Position numbers and translations under genes: made by a program. 64,000 nucleotides of DNA, from positions 1 through 64,000 of the forward strand of contig CAKSKB010000011.1 of assembly GCA_934464705.1 (NCBI GenBank). The letters run 5' to 3'. The notes below the pieces were generated by a model, which saw only the letters and a list, made by a program, of their open reading frames with translations, was not told the DNA's origin and searched no databases. This document shows, one piece after another, positions 25,846-35,046 of this stretch (its first letter is position 1; each line of letters opens with the position of its first letter). The stretch comes from an uncultured Clostridia bacterium (lineage in GTDB: Bacteria; Bacillota; Clostridia; HGM11514).

Positions 25846-25861
25846 ATAAGAGGGTGATTGC

Positions 25862-26788
25862 TTGAACATACTTCACATGAAATACGCAATAGAGGTTGCG
25901 AGGTGCGGCTCGATAAACAAGGCGGCGGAAGTGCTGCTTATGAACCAGCCGAATCTCAGCCGTGCAATAAGAGAACTTGAAGCGTCGCTTGGGGTGCAGC
26001 TTTTTTCAAGGAGCGCAAAGGGTATGGTTGTTACGCCCGAAGGCGAGGTCTTTCTCCACTATGCGGAAAAAATTCTTAAGCAGGTGGACGAGGTTGAAAA
26101 TATGTTCAGGCGCTCGCTTGCGGACAAAAAGAGGTTCTCGGTGTCGGTGCCGAGGGCGGGTTATATAGGAGCGGCTTTTGCAGAATTTTCAAAAAAAATC
26201 AAAGCTGCCGGAAATGTCGAGATTTACTATAAGGAAACCAATTCCAAACGCACTCTCAAAAATCTTCTCGAGGAGGACTACAAACTCGGGATAATCCGGT
26301 ATGCCGAAGGCTTTGACAGCTATTACAAGGCTCTTTTTGAGGAAAAGGGGCTTACTGCGGAACTTGTGACAGAGTTTTCTTACGAACTGACATTTTCCGA
26401 AACTTCTCCGCTTGCCGCACTTGACGAAATAAAACTGTCGGACCTTTCCGATTTAACCGAAATCGCCCATGCCGACCCTTATGTTCCGTCGCTCCCCTTC
26501 GCAGAGGTTAAGCGGGAGGAACTGCCGGACAATGTGAGCCGCCGGATATTCGTGTTTGAGAGAGCAAGCCAGCTGGAACTGCTTTCAAAAAATCCCGAAA
26601 CATTCATGTGGGTGTCTCCGATTCCGGAGGATACGCTCGGGCGGTACGGCCTTATATGCCGCAAGTGTCCCGAAAACCGAAAGGTATACAAAGATGTTAT
26701 CGTGCACCGCAAAGACTACCGCTTAAGCCGGCTCGACTGCGCCTTCATCGAGGAGCTGTGCCAAGCCAAGCGGCGGCTTTTCGGCTGA
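25862..26788 (+). CDS. LysR family transcriptional regulator
   Basis: Full-length 308-residue LysR protein. The N-terminal winged helix-turn-helix (about 1-62) reads GSINKAAEVLLMNQPNLSRA and ELEASLGVQLFSRSAKGM; the two-lobed effector domain follows to the end. The start is a TTG with AGAGGGTGA 5 nt upstream. The LysR-typical MNILHMKYAIEV opening supports it over the in-frame ATG five codons later. Tandem with adhE but separated by adhE's own promoter; the target is unknown. The LysR fragment at 398-832 is a different, broken family member. Confidence 0.92.
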   Translation: MNILHMKYAIEVARCGSINKAAEVLLMNQPNLSRAIRELEASLGVQLFSRSAKGMVVTPEGEVFLHYAEKILKQVDEVENMFRRSLADKKRFSVSVPRAGYIGAAFAEFSKKIKAAGNVEIYYKETNSKRTLKNLLEEDYKLGIIRYAEGFDSYYKALFEEKGLTAELVTEFSYELTFSETSPLAALDEIKLSDLSDLTEIAHADPYVPSLPFAEVKREELPDNVSRRIFVFERASQLELLSKNPETFMWVSPIPEDTLGRYGLICRKCPENRKVYKDVIVHRKDYRLSRLDCAFIEELCQAKRRLFG

Positions 26789-26826
26789 TATATAAAAACC
26801 TTATAACCGCTATGTGTTTTTGATAA

Positions 26827-26855
26827 TTTACAAACCCAAAAAAATATGTTAAAAT
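26827..26855 (+). promoter_or_regulatory. Promoter of adhE
   Basis: TTTACA (26827-26832), 17-bp spacer, TAAAAT (26850-26855), overlapped by the Rex-type palindrome. Confidence 0.75.
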
Positions 26856-26863
26856 ATTAACAA
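26846..26863 (+). promoter_or_regulatory. Rex-type operator at adhE
   Basis: ATGTTAAAATATTAACAA matches the Rex consensus TTGTTAAN4TTAACAA at all but the first fixed base. It covers the adhE minus-10 box, so Rex (active at low NADH/NAD+) would block adhE and release it when NADH builds up. No rex gene lies in the window. Confidence 0.75.
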
Positions 26864-26941
26864 AGTCAGAATTTCTTATAATTTGCGGCAAAAATGCGAA
26901 ATATAAGAGGTACTGAAAAAAATTTTGGGAGGTACGGTTAA

Positions 26942-29563
26942 ATGAACGCTGAAAGAAAAATGATTGACAGCGCAGAAAGCCTTGAGGCAGCTCTTTGCGA
27001 GCTGCGGAGCGCAGAAAAGGAATACTCCGGATATTCGCAGGAAGCGGTTGACAGGATATTTTTTGCGGCGGCATCGGCTGCCGACAAGCAGAGGATTCCG
27101 CTTGCCAAAATGGCGGTTGAAGAAACCGGCATGGGCGTTGTTGAGGACAAAGTTATCAAAAACGCTTATGCGGCGGAATACATTTACAATGCCTACAAAA
27201 ACGAAAAAACATGCGGTGTTATTGAGGAGGACAAGTCGTACGGTATCAAAAAAATTGCCGAACCGATTGGCGTTATAGCGGCGGTTATACCGACCACCAA
27301 TCCCACCTCGACAGCAATTTTCAAGTGCCTTCTGGCGCTTAAAACGAGGAATGCAATTATCATCTCGCCGCACCCGAGGGCGAAAAAGTCCACTGCGGCA
27401 GCGGCAAAAACCGTGCTTGACGCAGCCGTTGCGGCGGGCGCACCGAAGGGAATCATTAACTGGATTGATGTGCCGAGCCTTGAAATGACGAATACGGTCA
27501 TGAAAGAAGCGGACATAATTTTAGCAACGGGCGGCCCGGGTATGGTCCGCGCGGCGTACTCTTCCGGAAAGCCGGCAATAGGCGTCGGCGCAGGCAACAC
27601 GCCGGCAATAATCGACGAAACCGCCGACATAACACTTGCGGTAAACTCGATTATCCACTCAAAAACATTCGACAACGGCATGATTTGTGCGTCGGAGCAG
27701 TCGGTAATCGTTCATAAAAAAATATACAATGCGGTAAAAAAAGAATTTTCGGAAAGAGGATGTTTCTTCCTTGATAAGCATCAGACCGAAATGGTCAGAA
27801 AAACAATTATAATAAACGGCGCTCTCAATGCGGCAATCGTGGGACAGCCGGCTGCAAAAATAGCCGCACTTTCCGGGATAACCGTTCCGAAAGACACCAA
27901 AATCCTCATAGGTGAGGTAACATCGGTTGAGCTTTCGGAGGAGTTTGCACACGAAAAGCTGTCGCCGGTTCTTGCAATGTATAAGGCGGAGAACACTGAG
28001 GACGCATTTTCCAAGGCGGAACGCCTCATAGAGGACGGCGGCTACGGGCACACATCGTCAATCTACCTCAATGAAAGCATTGCAAAATCAACGCTTGACG
28101 AGTTCGCTCGCCGCATGAAAACCTGCCGTATACTTGTTAACACCCCCTCATCGCAGGGCGGAATAGGCGACCTTTACAACTTTAAGCTTTCCCCTTCCCT
28201 GACGCTCGGCTGCGGAAGCTGGGGCGGAAACTCTGTTTCCGAGAATGTAGGGATTAAGCACCTTTTGAACATCAAAACAGTTGCCGAAAGAAGGGAAAAT
28301 ATGCTTTGGTTCAGAGCGCCTGAAAAAATATATATCAAAAAAGGCTGTCTGCCTGTTGCGCTTTCCGAACTCGGCGGGGTTATGGGCAAAAAGCGCGCGT
28401 TTATCGTAACGGACAGCTTCCTATATAAAAACGGTTACACAAAACCGATTGAAGACAAACTTGACGAAATGGGAATTGCACACACCTGTTTTTCGGATGT
28501 TGAGCCTGACCCGACGCTGAAATCGGCAAAACTCGGCGCTGCGGCGATGACCTCCTTTGCGCCCGACTGCATAATAGCTTTGGGCGGCGGCTCGGCTATG
28601 GACGCAGCCAAAATCATGTGGGTTTTATACGAACACCCCGAGGCTGACTTTGCGGACATGGCAATGAGGTTCGCGGACATCAGGAAAAGAGTGTATACAT
28701 TCCCGAAAATGGGCGAAAAAGCGTACTTTATCGCAATTCCGACTTCCGCAGGAACAGGCTCGGAGGTTACACCGTTTGCGGTTATAACAGACGAAGAAAC
28801 CGGCATAAAATATCCGCTTGCGGACTATGAGCTTTTGCCGAAAATGGCGATAATCGATACCGATTTTCATATGTCGGCACCAAAAGGGCTTACGGCAGCT
28901 TCGGGAATCGACGCAGTTTCGCACGCAATAGAGGCATATGCGGCAATGCTCGCAACCGACTACACGGATTCGCTTGCGGCCGGTGCGCTTAAAAATATAT
29001 TCAAATACCTTCCCCGTGCCTATGATGACGGAGCTTTCGACACCGAGGCAAGGGAGAAAATGGCTAACGCCGCAACAATGGCGGGCATGGCATTTGCGAA
29101 TGCGTTCCTCGGGGTATGCCACTCCATGGCGCACAAGCTCGGGGCGTTTCACCATCTGCCGCACGGCGTTGCAAACGCACTTATGCTTGAATATGTGATG
29201 CGCTTTAACGCTTCGGAAACTCCACGCAAAATGGGAACATTTCCGCAGTACGGCTATCCTCACACAAAGCGCAGATATGCAGAACTTGCGGAAAACCTCG
29301 GCTTAGGCGGCAAAAACGATGATGAAAAACTGGAAAATCTCATAAAAGAGGTTAACGCACTTAAAAGCCGCGTCGGGATTAAAAAATCCATAAAGGATTA
29401 CGGCATTGACGAAAAGAATTTCTTTGAAACTCTTGACCAAATGTGCGAGCAGGCGTTTGACGACCAGTGCACGGGAGCAAACCCGAGATATCCCCTTATA
29501 AGCGAAATCAAACAGATGTACACTGCGGCTTATTACGGAAATCCGTATAATATCGATGATTAA
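26942..29563 (+). CDS. adhE: Bifunctional acetaldehyde-CoA / alcohol dehydrogenase
   Basis: Reduces acetyl-CoA to acetaldehyde and then ethanol, using two NADH. The 873 residues join an N-terminal aldehyde dehydrogenase (about 1-440, catalytic Cys in NGMICASEQSVIV, cofactor loop GGPGMVRAAYSSGKPAIGVG) to a C-terminal iron alcohol dehydrogenase (about 460-873, IIALGGGSAMDAAK). Iron ligands are in SHAIEAYAA and CHSMAHKLGAFHHLPHG. Normal AdhE length. GGGAGG precedes the ATG. It is the main electron sink beside the hydrogenases encoded downstream. Confidence 0.97.
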   Translation: MNAERKMIDSAESLEAALCELRSAEKEYSGYSQEAVDRIFFAAASAADKQRIPLAKMAVEETGMGVVEDKVIKNAYAAEYIYNAYKNEKTCGVIEEDKSYGIKKIAEPIGVIAAVIPTTNPTSTAIFKCLLALKTRNAIIISPHPRAKKSTAAAAKTVLDAAVAAGAPKGIINWIDVPSLEMTNTVMKEADIILATGGPGMVRAAYSSGKPAIGVGAGNTPAIIDETADITLAVNSIIHSKTFDNGMICASEQSVIVHKKIYNAVKKEFSERGCFFLDKHQTEMVRKTIIINGALNAAIVGQPAAKIAALSGITVPKDTKILIGEVTSVELSEEFAHEKLSPVLAMYKAENTEDAFSKAERLIEDGGYGHTSSIYLNESIAKSTLDEFARRMKTCRILVNTPSSQGGIGDLYNFKLSPSLTLGCGSWGGNSVSENVGIKHLLNIKTVAERRENMLWFRAPEKIYIKKGCLPVALSELGGVMGKKRAFIVTDSFLYKNGYTKPIEDKLDEMGIAHTCFSDVEPDPTLKSAKLGAAAMTSFAPDCIIALGGGSAMDAAKIMWVLYEHPEADFADMAMRFADIRKRVYTFPKMGEKAYFIAIPTSAGTGSEVTPFAVITDEETGIKYPLADYELLPKMAIIDTDFHMSAPKGLTAASGIDAVSHAIEAYAAMLATDYTDSLAAGALKNIFKYLPRAYDDGAFDTEAREKMANAATMAGMAFANAFLGVCHSMAHKLGAFHHLPHGVANALMLEYVMRFNASETPRKMGTFPQYGYPHTKRRYAELAENLGLGGKNDDEKLENLIKEVNALKSRVGIKKSIKDYGIDEKNFFETLDQMCEQAFDDQCTGANPRYPLISEIKQMYTAAYYGNPYNIDD

Positions 29564-29578
29564 AGGCAGGTGTTTTAT

Positions 29579-30328
29579 ATGATGTCGGACAGAATTATAG
29601 CAGTTCGCAACAACAAGACAATTTACCGTGACGGCGATTCGTGCATAAAGGTGTTCAATAAGGACTTTTCAAAAGCGAGCGTCCTTAACGAGGCGCTGAA
29701 CCAGGCACGGGTCGAGGAAACGGGACTTAATATACCGAAGATTCGCGAAGTTACAACAATTGACGGCAGCTGGGCGATTATATCCGACTTTATAAAGGGC
29801 AAAACTCTTTCGGAACTCATGAAGGAAAATCCCGATAAAAAGGAAGAATATATAAACCGCCTTGTGGATTTGCAGCTTGAAATGCACGCTAAAGAATGCC
29901 CCGACCTTTTCAGGCTTAAAGATAAGCTCAACGATAAAATCACCGCAACCGACCTTTCCGCAACGGTTCGGTATGACCTTCACACAAGGCTTAACGGTAT
30001 GCCCAAGCATACAAAGCTTTGCCACGGAGATTTTAATCCTTCAAATATTATTATTTCGGAGGACGGTGCGGCGTATATAATCGACTGGTCGCACGCAACA
30101 CGCGGCAACGCCTCGGCGGACGCTGCAAGAACTTATCTCACCTTCTGGCTTGACGGGGATATAAGCGGCGCAAAGCTGTATCTTAAAACCTTCTGCGACA
30201 AGTCGGACACGGCAATTCAGTATGTCCAGAAATGGATGCCGCTTGTTGCAGCGTCACAGCTTATCCGCGGCAACGAAAAGGAAAGAGAATTTCTCATGTC
30301 GTGGATAGATGTAGTAGATTATGATTAG
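29579..30328 (+). CDS. APH-family (aminoglycoside/choline kinase-like) phosphotransferase
   Basis: A kinase-fold protein of 249 residues with the small-molecule kinase signatures LCHGDFNPSNIII (catalytic loop Asp) and IIDWSHATRGN (metal-binding Asp), and a nucleotide-binding N-lobe with SWAIISDFIKGKTLSELM. The substrate may be choline, a sugar or another small alcohol; drug resistance is not implied. ATG 29579 and 29582 are both possible behind AGGCAGG. It lies 15 nt after adhE and is probably co-transcribed. It precedes the hydrogenase cluster after a strong hairpin. Confidence 0.8.
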   Translation: MMSDRIIAVRNNKTIYRDGDSCIKVFNKDFSKASVLNEALNQARVEETGLNIPKIREVTTIDGSWAIISDFIKGKTLSELMKENPDKKEEYINRLVDLQLEMHAKECPDLFRLKDKLNDKITATDLSATVRYDLHTRLNGMPKHTKLCHGDFNPSNIIISEDGAAYIIDWSHATRGNASADAARTYLTFWLDGDISGAKLYLKTFCDKSDTAIQYVQKWMPLVAASQLIRGNEKEREFLMSWIDVVDYD

Positions 30329-30338
30329 GCAATTAAGC

Positions 30339-30376
30339 GCCGATCAAGGGGAGGAAGCTCTGCCTCCCCTATCGGC
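30339..30376. other. Strong hairpin between the adhE and hydrogenase gene groups
   Basis: GCCGAT (30339-30344) and AGGGGAGG (30347-30354) pair with CCTCCCCT (30363-30370) and ATCGGC (30371-30376), with two unpaired bases and an 8-nt loop. No T-run follows in either direction, so it may be an RNA-stability or partial-termination element, or a relic repeat, not a classic terminator. Confidence 0.6.
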
Positions 30377-30414
30377 AATTTAAAAAAACAATATAAAAAG
30401 AACGGAGAATTATC

Positions 30415-30660
30415 ATGAAAATCACAGTCTGTATCGGTTCGTCCTGCCACATAAAGGGCACAAGACAGGTAGTTGAACAGCTTCAGTACCTCATTTCGGA
30501 AAACAATCTTTCCGACAAGGTGGAACTTTCGGGAACCTTCTGCATGGGCAAGTGCCAGCAAGGGGTCTGCGTTACGGTGGACGATGAGTTTTTCTCGGTT
30601 TCCCCCGAATCGACCAAGGAATTTTTTGAGGAAAATGTATTGGCTAAAGTGGGTGCATAA
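30415..30660 (+). CDS. Thioredoxin-like [2Fe-2S] ferredoxin (NuoE-type domain)
   Basis: Small 81-residue protein with four cysteines in the thioredoxin-like 2Fe-2S pattern: CIGSSCHIKG near the start, then GTFCMGKCQQGVC. This fold passes electrons in NuoE/HydC-type subunits and is often found alone next to sensory hydrogenase genes. It ends 2 nt before hydS and has GGAG before its ATG. Likely electron carrier or partner of the hydrogenases. Confidence 0.88.
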   Translation: MKITVCIGSSCHIKGTRQVVEQLQYLISENNLSDKVELSGTFCMGKCQQGVCVTVDDEFFSVSPESTKEFFEENVLAKVGA

Positions 30661-30662
30661 AA

Positions 30663-32333
30663 ATGGCAAACTGTCTTACGCTTAACAAATCCAACTGCAA
30701 AAACTGCTACAAGTGCATACGGCACTGCCCGGTTAAATCCATAAGATTTTCGGGGAATCAGGCTTACATAATAGACAATGAGTGTATACTCTGCGGTCAT
30801 TGCTTTGTGGTCTGTCCGCAGGACGCCAAGAAAATCGTTGACGAAACGGAGAAGGTAAAGGTTCTTCTCCAGGGCGGAAGCGAGGTTTTCGTAAGCCTTG
30901 CACCCTCGTTCATTGCGAACTACGGCGTCGGTATAGAATCCATGCGGAAGGCTCTCATGCAGCTCGGGTTTTCGGGTGTTGAAGAAACCGCAATCGGTGC
31001 GACAATCGTTAAATCCGAATACGAAAAAATGATTGAGGAGGGCACAAGAGATATTATAATCTCATCGTGCTGCCATTCGGTGAACCTTCTTATTCAGAAG
31101 TATTTTCCGAAGGAACTTGAGTATCTGGCGGATGTTATGTCACCCATGCAGGCGCACTGCCTTAAGCTTAAAGAGCAGCATGAGGGCGCAAAAACGGTGT
31201 TTATCGGTCCGTGCATTTCCAAAAAAGACGAAGCCGACCTTTTCCAGAGCACGGTGGACGCTGTTCTGACATTCGATGAGCTGACGGCATGGCTCAAAGC
31301 CGAAGGAATCGAGCTTGAAAAATCATGCGAGAAGGACGAGCACAGCCGTGCGAGGTTCTTCCCGACAACAGGCGGAATCCTTAAAACCATGGCTCTTGAC
31401 AGCCCCGGTTACACCTACCTCGCAATTGACGGAACCGAAAACTGCATTGCGGCGCTTCGGGATATTGAAAACGGTAATGTTCACAAGTGCTTTATTGAGA
31501 TGTCATCTTGTGCCGGCAGCTGCATAGGCGGCCCCGTTATGGAAAAGCACACAAGAAGCCCCATCGGCGACTATGCGGCGGTTGCCTCATATGCAGGCAG
31601 CGAGGACTTCGAGGTTGATATGCCCGAGAGCACTAAAACTCAGAAATCTTTCGGCATGATAAACCTTGACGCACCGGAGCCGAGCGAGTATGAAATAACA
31701 AATATTCTTCATCAGATGGGCAAGTTCAAGCCGTCCGACGAGCTTAACTGCGGCAGCTGCGGATACGATACCTGCCGTGAAAAGGCGGTTGCGATTTTCC
31801 GCGGAAAAGCCGATGTTTCGATGTGCCTTCCCTTCCTTAAAGAAAAGGCGGAAAGTTTTTCGGACACTATCGTCAAGAACACCCCGAACGGTCTTATCGT
31901 GCTGAACGAAGCGCTTGAGGTGCAGCAGATTAACGCTGCGGCGCTCAGGCTTATGAATCTGCGCACCCCCCGTGACATCGTGGGCGACCTTATTGTGAGG
32001 GTTCTTGACCCCAAGCCGTTTGCGGACGCACTTTCGGGAAAAGAGGTGCGTGACCAGAAGGCATTTTTGGCGGAATACGGCAAATATGTCGAACAGACGG
32101 TTATTTACGATAAGGAATACAAGCTTATCGTATGCATAATGCGTGACATAACCGAGGAGGAAAAGGTGCGCGAAAAGAAGGAAAACATCAGCCGACAGAC
32201 GGTTGAAATCACCGACAAGGTTGTTGATAAGCAGATGAGAATAGTTCAGGAAATCGCGTCGCTTCTCGGCGAAACGGCAGCTGAAACCAAGATTGCGCTT
32301 ACAAAGCTTAAGGAGAGGATTGCGGATGAATAA
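30663..32333 (+). CDS. hydS: Group C (sensory) [FeFe] hydrogenase with PAS domain
   Basis: The 556-residue protein carries, in order: a 2[4Fe-4S] ferredoxin (CKNCYKCIRHCP, CILCGHCFVVCP, about 12-55), the H-cluster domain with altered motifs (ISSCCHSVN, FIGPCISKKDE, EMSSCAGSCIGG), an extra Fe-S motif NCGSCGYDTC with a later MC (about 360-385), a PAS domain (about 400-490) and a C-terminal coiled coil. This is the layout of group C HydS, thought to sense H2 or redox state and not to be a main catalyst. It is flanked by a 2Fe-2S protein and a PP2C-type phosphatase, matching the HydS neighbourhood described in Ruminococcus and Thermotoga relatives. Confidence 0.9.
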   Translation: MANCLTLNKSNCKNCYKCIRHCPVKSIRFSGNQAYIIDNECILCGHCFVVCPQDAKKIVDETEKVKVLLQGGSEVFVSLAPSFIANYGVGIESMRKALMQLGFSGVEETAIGATIVKSEYEKMIEEGTRDIIISSCCHSVNLLIQKYFPKELEYLADVMSPMQAHCLKLKEQHEGAKTVFIGPCISKKDEADLFQSTVDAVLTFDELTAWLKAEGIELEKSCEKDEHSRARFFPTTGGILKTMALDSPGYTYLAIDGTENCIAALRDIENGNVHKCFIEMSSCAGSCIGGPVMEKHTRSPIGDYAAVASYAGSEDFEVDMPESTKTQKSFGMINLDAPEPSEYEITNILHQMGKFKPSDELNCGSCGYDTCREKAVAIFRGKADVSMCLPFLKEKAESFSDTIVKNTPNGLIVLNEALEVQQINAAALRLMNLRTPRDIVGDLIVRVLDPKPFADALSGKEVRDQKAFLAEYGKYVEQTVIYDKEYKLIVCIMRDITEEEKVREKKENISRQTVEITDKVVDKQMRIVQEIASLLGETAAETKIALTKLKERIADE

Positions 32334-33498
32334 TTTATGCGCCGACATCGGATATAAAAGCATAAACCACTTCGGTGAACAGCTTTGCGGCGACCATGTA
32401 GATGTCGTGGAACAGGGCAAAAATTCAACCGTTATCGTCCTTGCGGACGGGCTCGGCAGCGGCGTTAAGGCGAGCATACTTTCAACGCTGACTTCAAAAA
32501 TCATATCGACCATGCTCGCAGAAGGCATAAATCTCGAGGAGTGCGTTTCCACCATTGCGGCGACGCTTCCGATTTGCTCCGTTAGAGGCGTTGCATACTC
32601 GACTTTTACCATAATCCACCTTATCGAAAACGAGCAGGCGGAGCTGATTCAGTATGATAATCCGCATGTCATAATGTTTCGCGACAATGAAAATGTCGAT
32701 TATCCCAAATCCGAAATGATTGTCGGCGGCAAAAAGCTTTACAAGTCCGTGATTGACCTTCGGGAGGGCGATATTTTCGTTGCAATGAGCGACGGCTGCC
32801 CCCATGCCGGCACCGGAATAAAATACAATTTCGGCTGGAAACGGGAGGACATCATAAGCTATCTCGAGCCGCTCACATTCAGCGGATTCACCGCAAAAAC
32901 ACTTGCGACAATATTGGTTGACGAGTGCGATAAGCTCTACGATGAAAAACCCGGCGACGACGCAACGGCATGCGTTGTAAAAATCAGAAAACGGGAACCT
33001 GTTAATCTTCTTTTCGGGCCGCCGTCAAACAGGGACGACGCAAACCGCATGATGTCGCTGTTCTTCTCAAAAGAGGGCAAGCACATCGTGTGCGGCGGAA
33101 CAACCTCGACAATTGCGGCAAATTATCTCGGAAAACCCATAAAGCCAAGCCTTAATTTCGAAAGCAGCGACATTCCGCCGACCGCCGAAATCGAAGGCGT
33201 TGACCTCGTAACAGAGGGGGTTATCACGGTTAACAGAGTTGTTGAGTACGCCAAGGATTACCTTCTTGACAACGAAAGCTACGAAAAATGGGGGTACAAG
33301 CGCGACGGTGCGTCGCTTATAAGCCGTATGCTTTTCGAGGACGCAACCGACATCAACTTTTTCGTCGGCAGAGCTATAAATCCGGCGCACCAGAATCCCG
33401 ACTTGCCAATAAATTTCAGTATTAAAATGAATCTTGTAGAGGAGCTTTCCGAGTGCCTCAAAAAGATGGGAAAAAGAATTAAAGTAAGTTACTTTTAA
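32326..33498 (+). CDS. SpoIIE / PP2C-type serine phosphatase
   Basis: Cytoplasmic metal-dependent protein phosphatase of 390 residues. Motifs: VIVLADGLGSGVKAS (metal-binding Asp), GDIFVAMSDGCPH and KPGDDATACVVKI. A C-terminal region of about 170 residues, with no domain I recognise, follows (LLFGPPSNRDDANRMMSLFF to the end). The ATG at 32326 overlaps hydS by 8 nt, so translation is coupled. It is the likely output partner of the PAS-containing HydS. No partner kinase or anti-anti-sigma gene is adjacent. Confidence 0.88.
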   Translation: MNNLCADIGYKSINHFGEQLCGDHVDVVEQGKNSTVIVLADGLGSGVKASILSTLTSKIISTMLAEGINLEECVSTIAATLPICSVRGVAYSTFTIIHLIENEQAELIQYDNPHVIMFRDNENVDYPKSEMIVGGKKLYKSVIDLREGDIFVAMSDGCPHAGTGIKYNFGWKREDIISYLEPLTFSGFTAKTLATILVDECDKLYDEKPGDDATACVVKIRKREPVNLLFGPPSNRDDANRMMSLFFSKEGKHIVCGGTTSTIAANYLGKPIKPSLNFESSDIPPTAEIEGVDLVTEGVITVNRVVEYAKDYLLDNESYEKWGYKRDGASLISRMLFEDATDINFFVGRAINPAHQNPDLPINFSIKMNLVEELSECLKKMGKRIKVSYF

Positions 33499-33520
33499 GA
33501 TAATTATCGGAGGTCACACC

Positions 33521-34948
33521 ATGAGAAAATTCGACACTAAGGTACAGCATTTGAAGTATAAGGTACTGAGGGAGGTTGCGAGAGAAGCGTGGAACGATAC
33601 GCTGCTTGACAATCTTCTCGACATACCCAAAAAAATCGTTCCGGGGAACACGCCCACCATGCGCTGCTGTGTTTACAAAGAGCGTGCAATAGTGCAGGAC
33701 AGAGTTAAAATCGCGATGGGCGGCGACACGGAAAACCCAAATGTTATCGAGGTTATCGAAGCTGCCTGTGACGAATGCCCCATGGGCGGTTATGAAGTTA
33801 CAAACTCCTGCCGCGGCTGCCTTGCGCACCGCTGTGAGGATGTCTGCAAAAGAGGGGCACTGTCTTTTGACGAAAATCATGTTGCGCACATCGACAAAAC
33901 AAAGTGCGTTGACTGCGGCGCATGCGCCAAGGTCTGCCCCTTCACGGCTATCATCAACCGCAAAAGACCCTGTCAGAACGCCTGCAAGGTGAAGGCGATT
34001 TCGATGAACGAAAACAAATCGGCTAAAATCGACAACTCAAAATGTATTGCGTGCGGCGCCTGTGTTTATCAGTGCCCCTTCGGCGCAATTGCGGACAAGT
34101 CCTTCATATTGGATGTTGTGGATATCATAAAAAAGAGCGACAACAACAAAAACTACAAGGTTTATGCGGTTGTTGCGCCGTCGATTTCGAGCCAGTTCAA
34201 GTACGCAAAGGCAGGTCAGGTTATAACCGGGCTTAAAAAAATGGGATTCCATACGGTTATCGAAGCGGCGCTCGGCGCAGACATGGTCGCTTATGCCGAA
34301 TCCGAGGAACTTCACGAAAAAGGCTTTCTTACAAGCTCATGCTGCCCGGCTTTCGTGAACTACATCGAAAAGAACTTTCCGGCATTGGTTGAGCATATTT
34401 CGCACAACCTCTCCCCCATGGCAATGATTTCAAAATACATCAAGGAAAAAACCGACCCGAACGCCAAAATCGTATTCATCGGGCCCTGCACAGCGAAAAA
34501 AATGGAGTTCCAGCTGGAGTCTGTAAAGCCGTATGTTGATTCCTGTATAACATTTGAAGAACTTCAGGCGCTGTTCGACAGCCGCGATATCGACATCATG
34601 GCTCTCCACGAAGGCACTCTTGACAACGCCTCCTACTACGGCAGAATTTTCGCACGAAGCGGCGGTCTTGCCGATGCGGTTGCCGAAGCAATCAAGGAAC
34701 ACGGCTACACCGACTTTGAACTTAAAGCGATATCATGCGACGGCATCGAAGAATGCAGAATGGCTCTGCTCAAAAAGAACAAGGGCGTGCTTGACAAAAA
34801 CTTTATAGAAGGTATGGCATGCATGGGCGGCTGCATAGGCGGTGCGGGCTGCCTCACCCACGGCGAAAGAAACAAAACCGATGTTGACAAATACGGTATG
34901 GAAGCTTACGAAAAGACTATTACCGACGCAATATCCGTTCTCAAATAA
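33521..34948 (+). CDS. Group B [FeFe] hydrogenase, catalytic
   Basis: The 475 residues have an N-terminal cysteine-rich part (CDECPMGGYEVTNSCRGC, CEDVC), two [4Fe-4S] ferredoxin sets (CVDCGACAKVCP, CIACGACVYQCP), and the H-cluster domain with TSSCCPAFVNYI, FIGPCTAKKMEF and EGMACMGGCIGGAG. This pattern is that of the ferredoxin-linked group B enzymes of Clostridia. Presumably it makes H2 from reduced ferredoxin under the control of the HydS/phosphatase pair. It follows the phosphatase by 22 nt and ends the operon. Confidence 0.92.
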   Translation: MRKFDTKVQHLKYKVLREVAREAWNDTLLDNLLDIPKKIVPGNTPTMRCCVYKERAIVQDRVKIAMGGDTENPNVIEVIEAACDECPMGGYEVTNSCRGCLAHRCEDVCKRGALSFDENHVAHIDKTKCVDCGACAKVCPFTAIINRKRPCQNACKVKAISMNENKSAKIDNSKCIACGACVYQCPFGAIADKSFILDVVDIIKKSDNNKNYKVYAVVAPSISSQFKYAKAGQVITGLKKMGFHTVIEAALGADMVAYAESEELHEKGFLTSSCCPAFVNYIEKNFPALVEHISHNLSPMAMISKYIKEKTDPNAKIVFIGPCTAKKMEFQLESVKPYVDSCITFEELQALFDSRDIDIMALHEGTLDNASYYGRIFARSGGLADAVAEAIKEHGYTDFELKAISCDGIEECRMALLKKNKGVLDKNFIEGMACMGGCIGGAGCLTHGERNKTDVDKYGMEAYEKTITDAISVLK

Positions 34949-34979
34949 AATTGCGGCTGCGTTAAAACGCCGCAACGAC

Positions 34980-35020
34980 AAACCCCCGTCACCGAATTTT
35001 GTTCGGTGACGGGGGTTTTT
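34980..35020 (+). terminator. Terminator of the hydrogenase operon
   Basis: Perfect 17-bp arms (34980-34996 and 35002-35018), very GC-rich, loop TTTTG, then T residues. It lies between convergent operons. A second hairpin without a T-run (TTGCGGC/GCCGCAA, 34951-34975) precedes it. Confidence 0.95.
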
Positions 35021-35046
35021 ACTTATTCCCTATTCACTATTACTTA

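Noticed and set aside
29579..30328. Aminoglycoside resistance gene
   Set aside because: Only the general kinase motifs match; the setting beside adhE suggests a metabolic small-molecule kinase.
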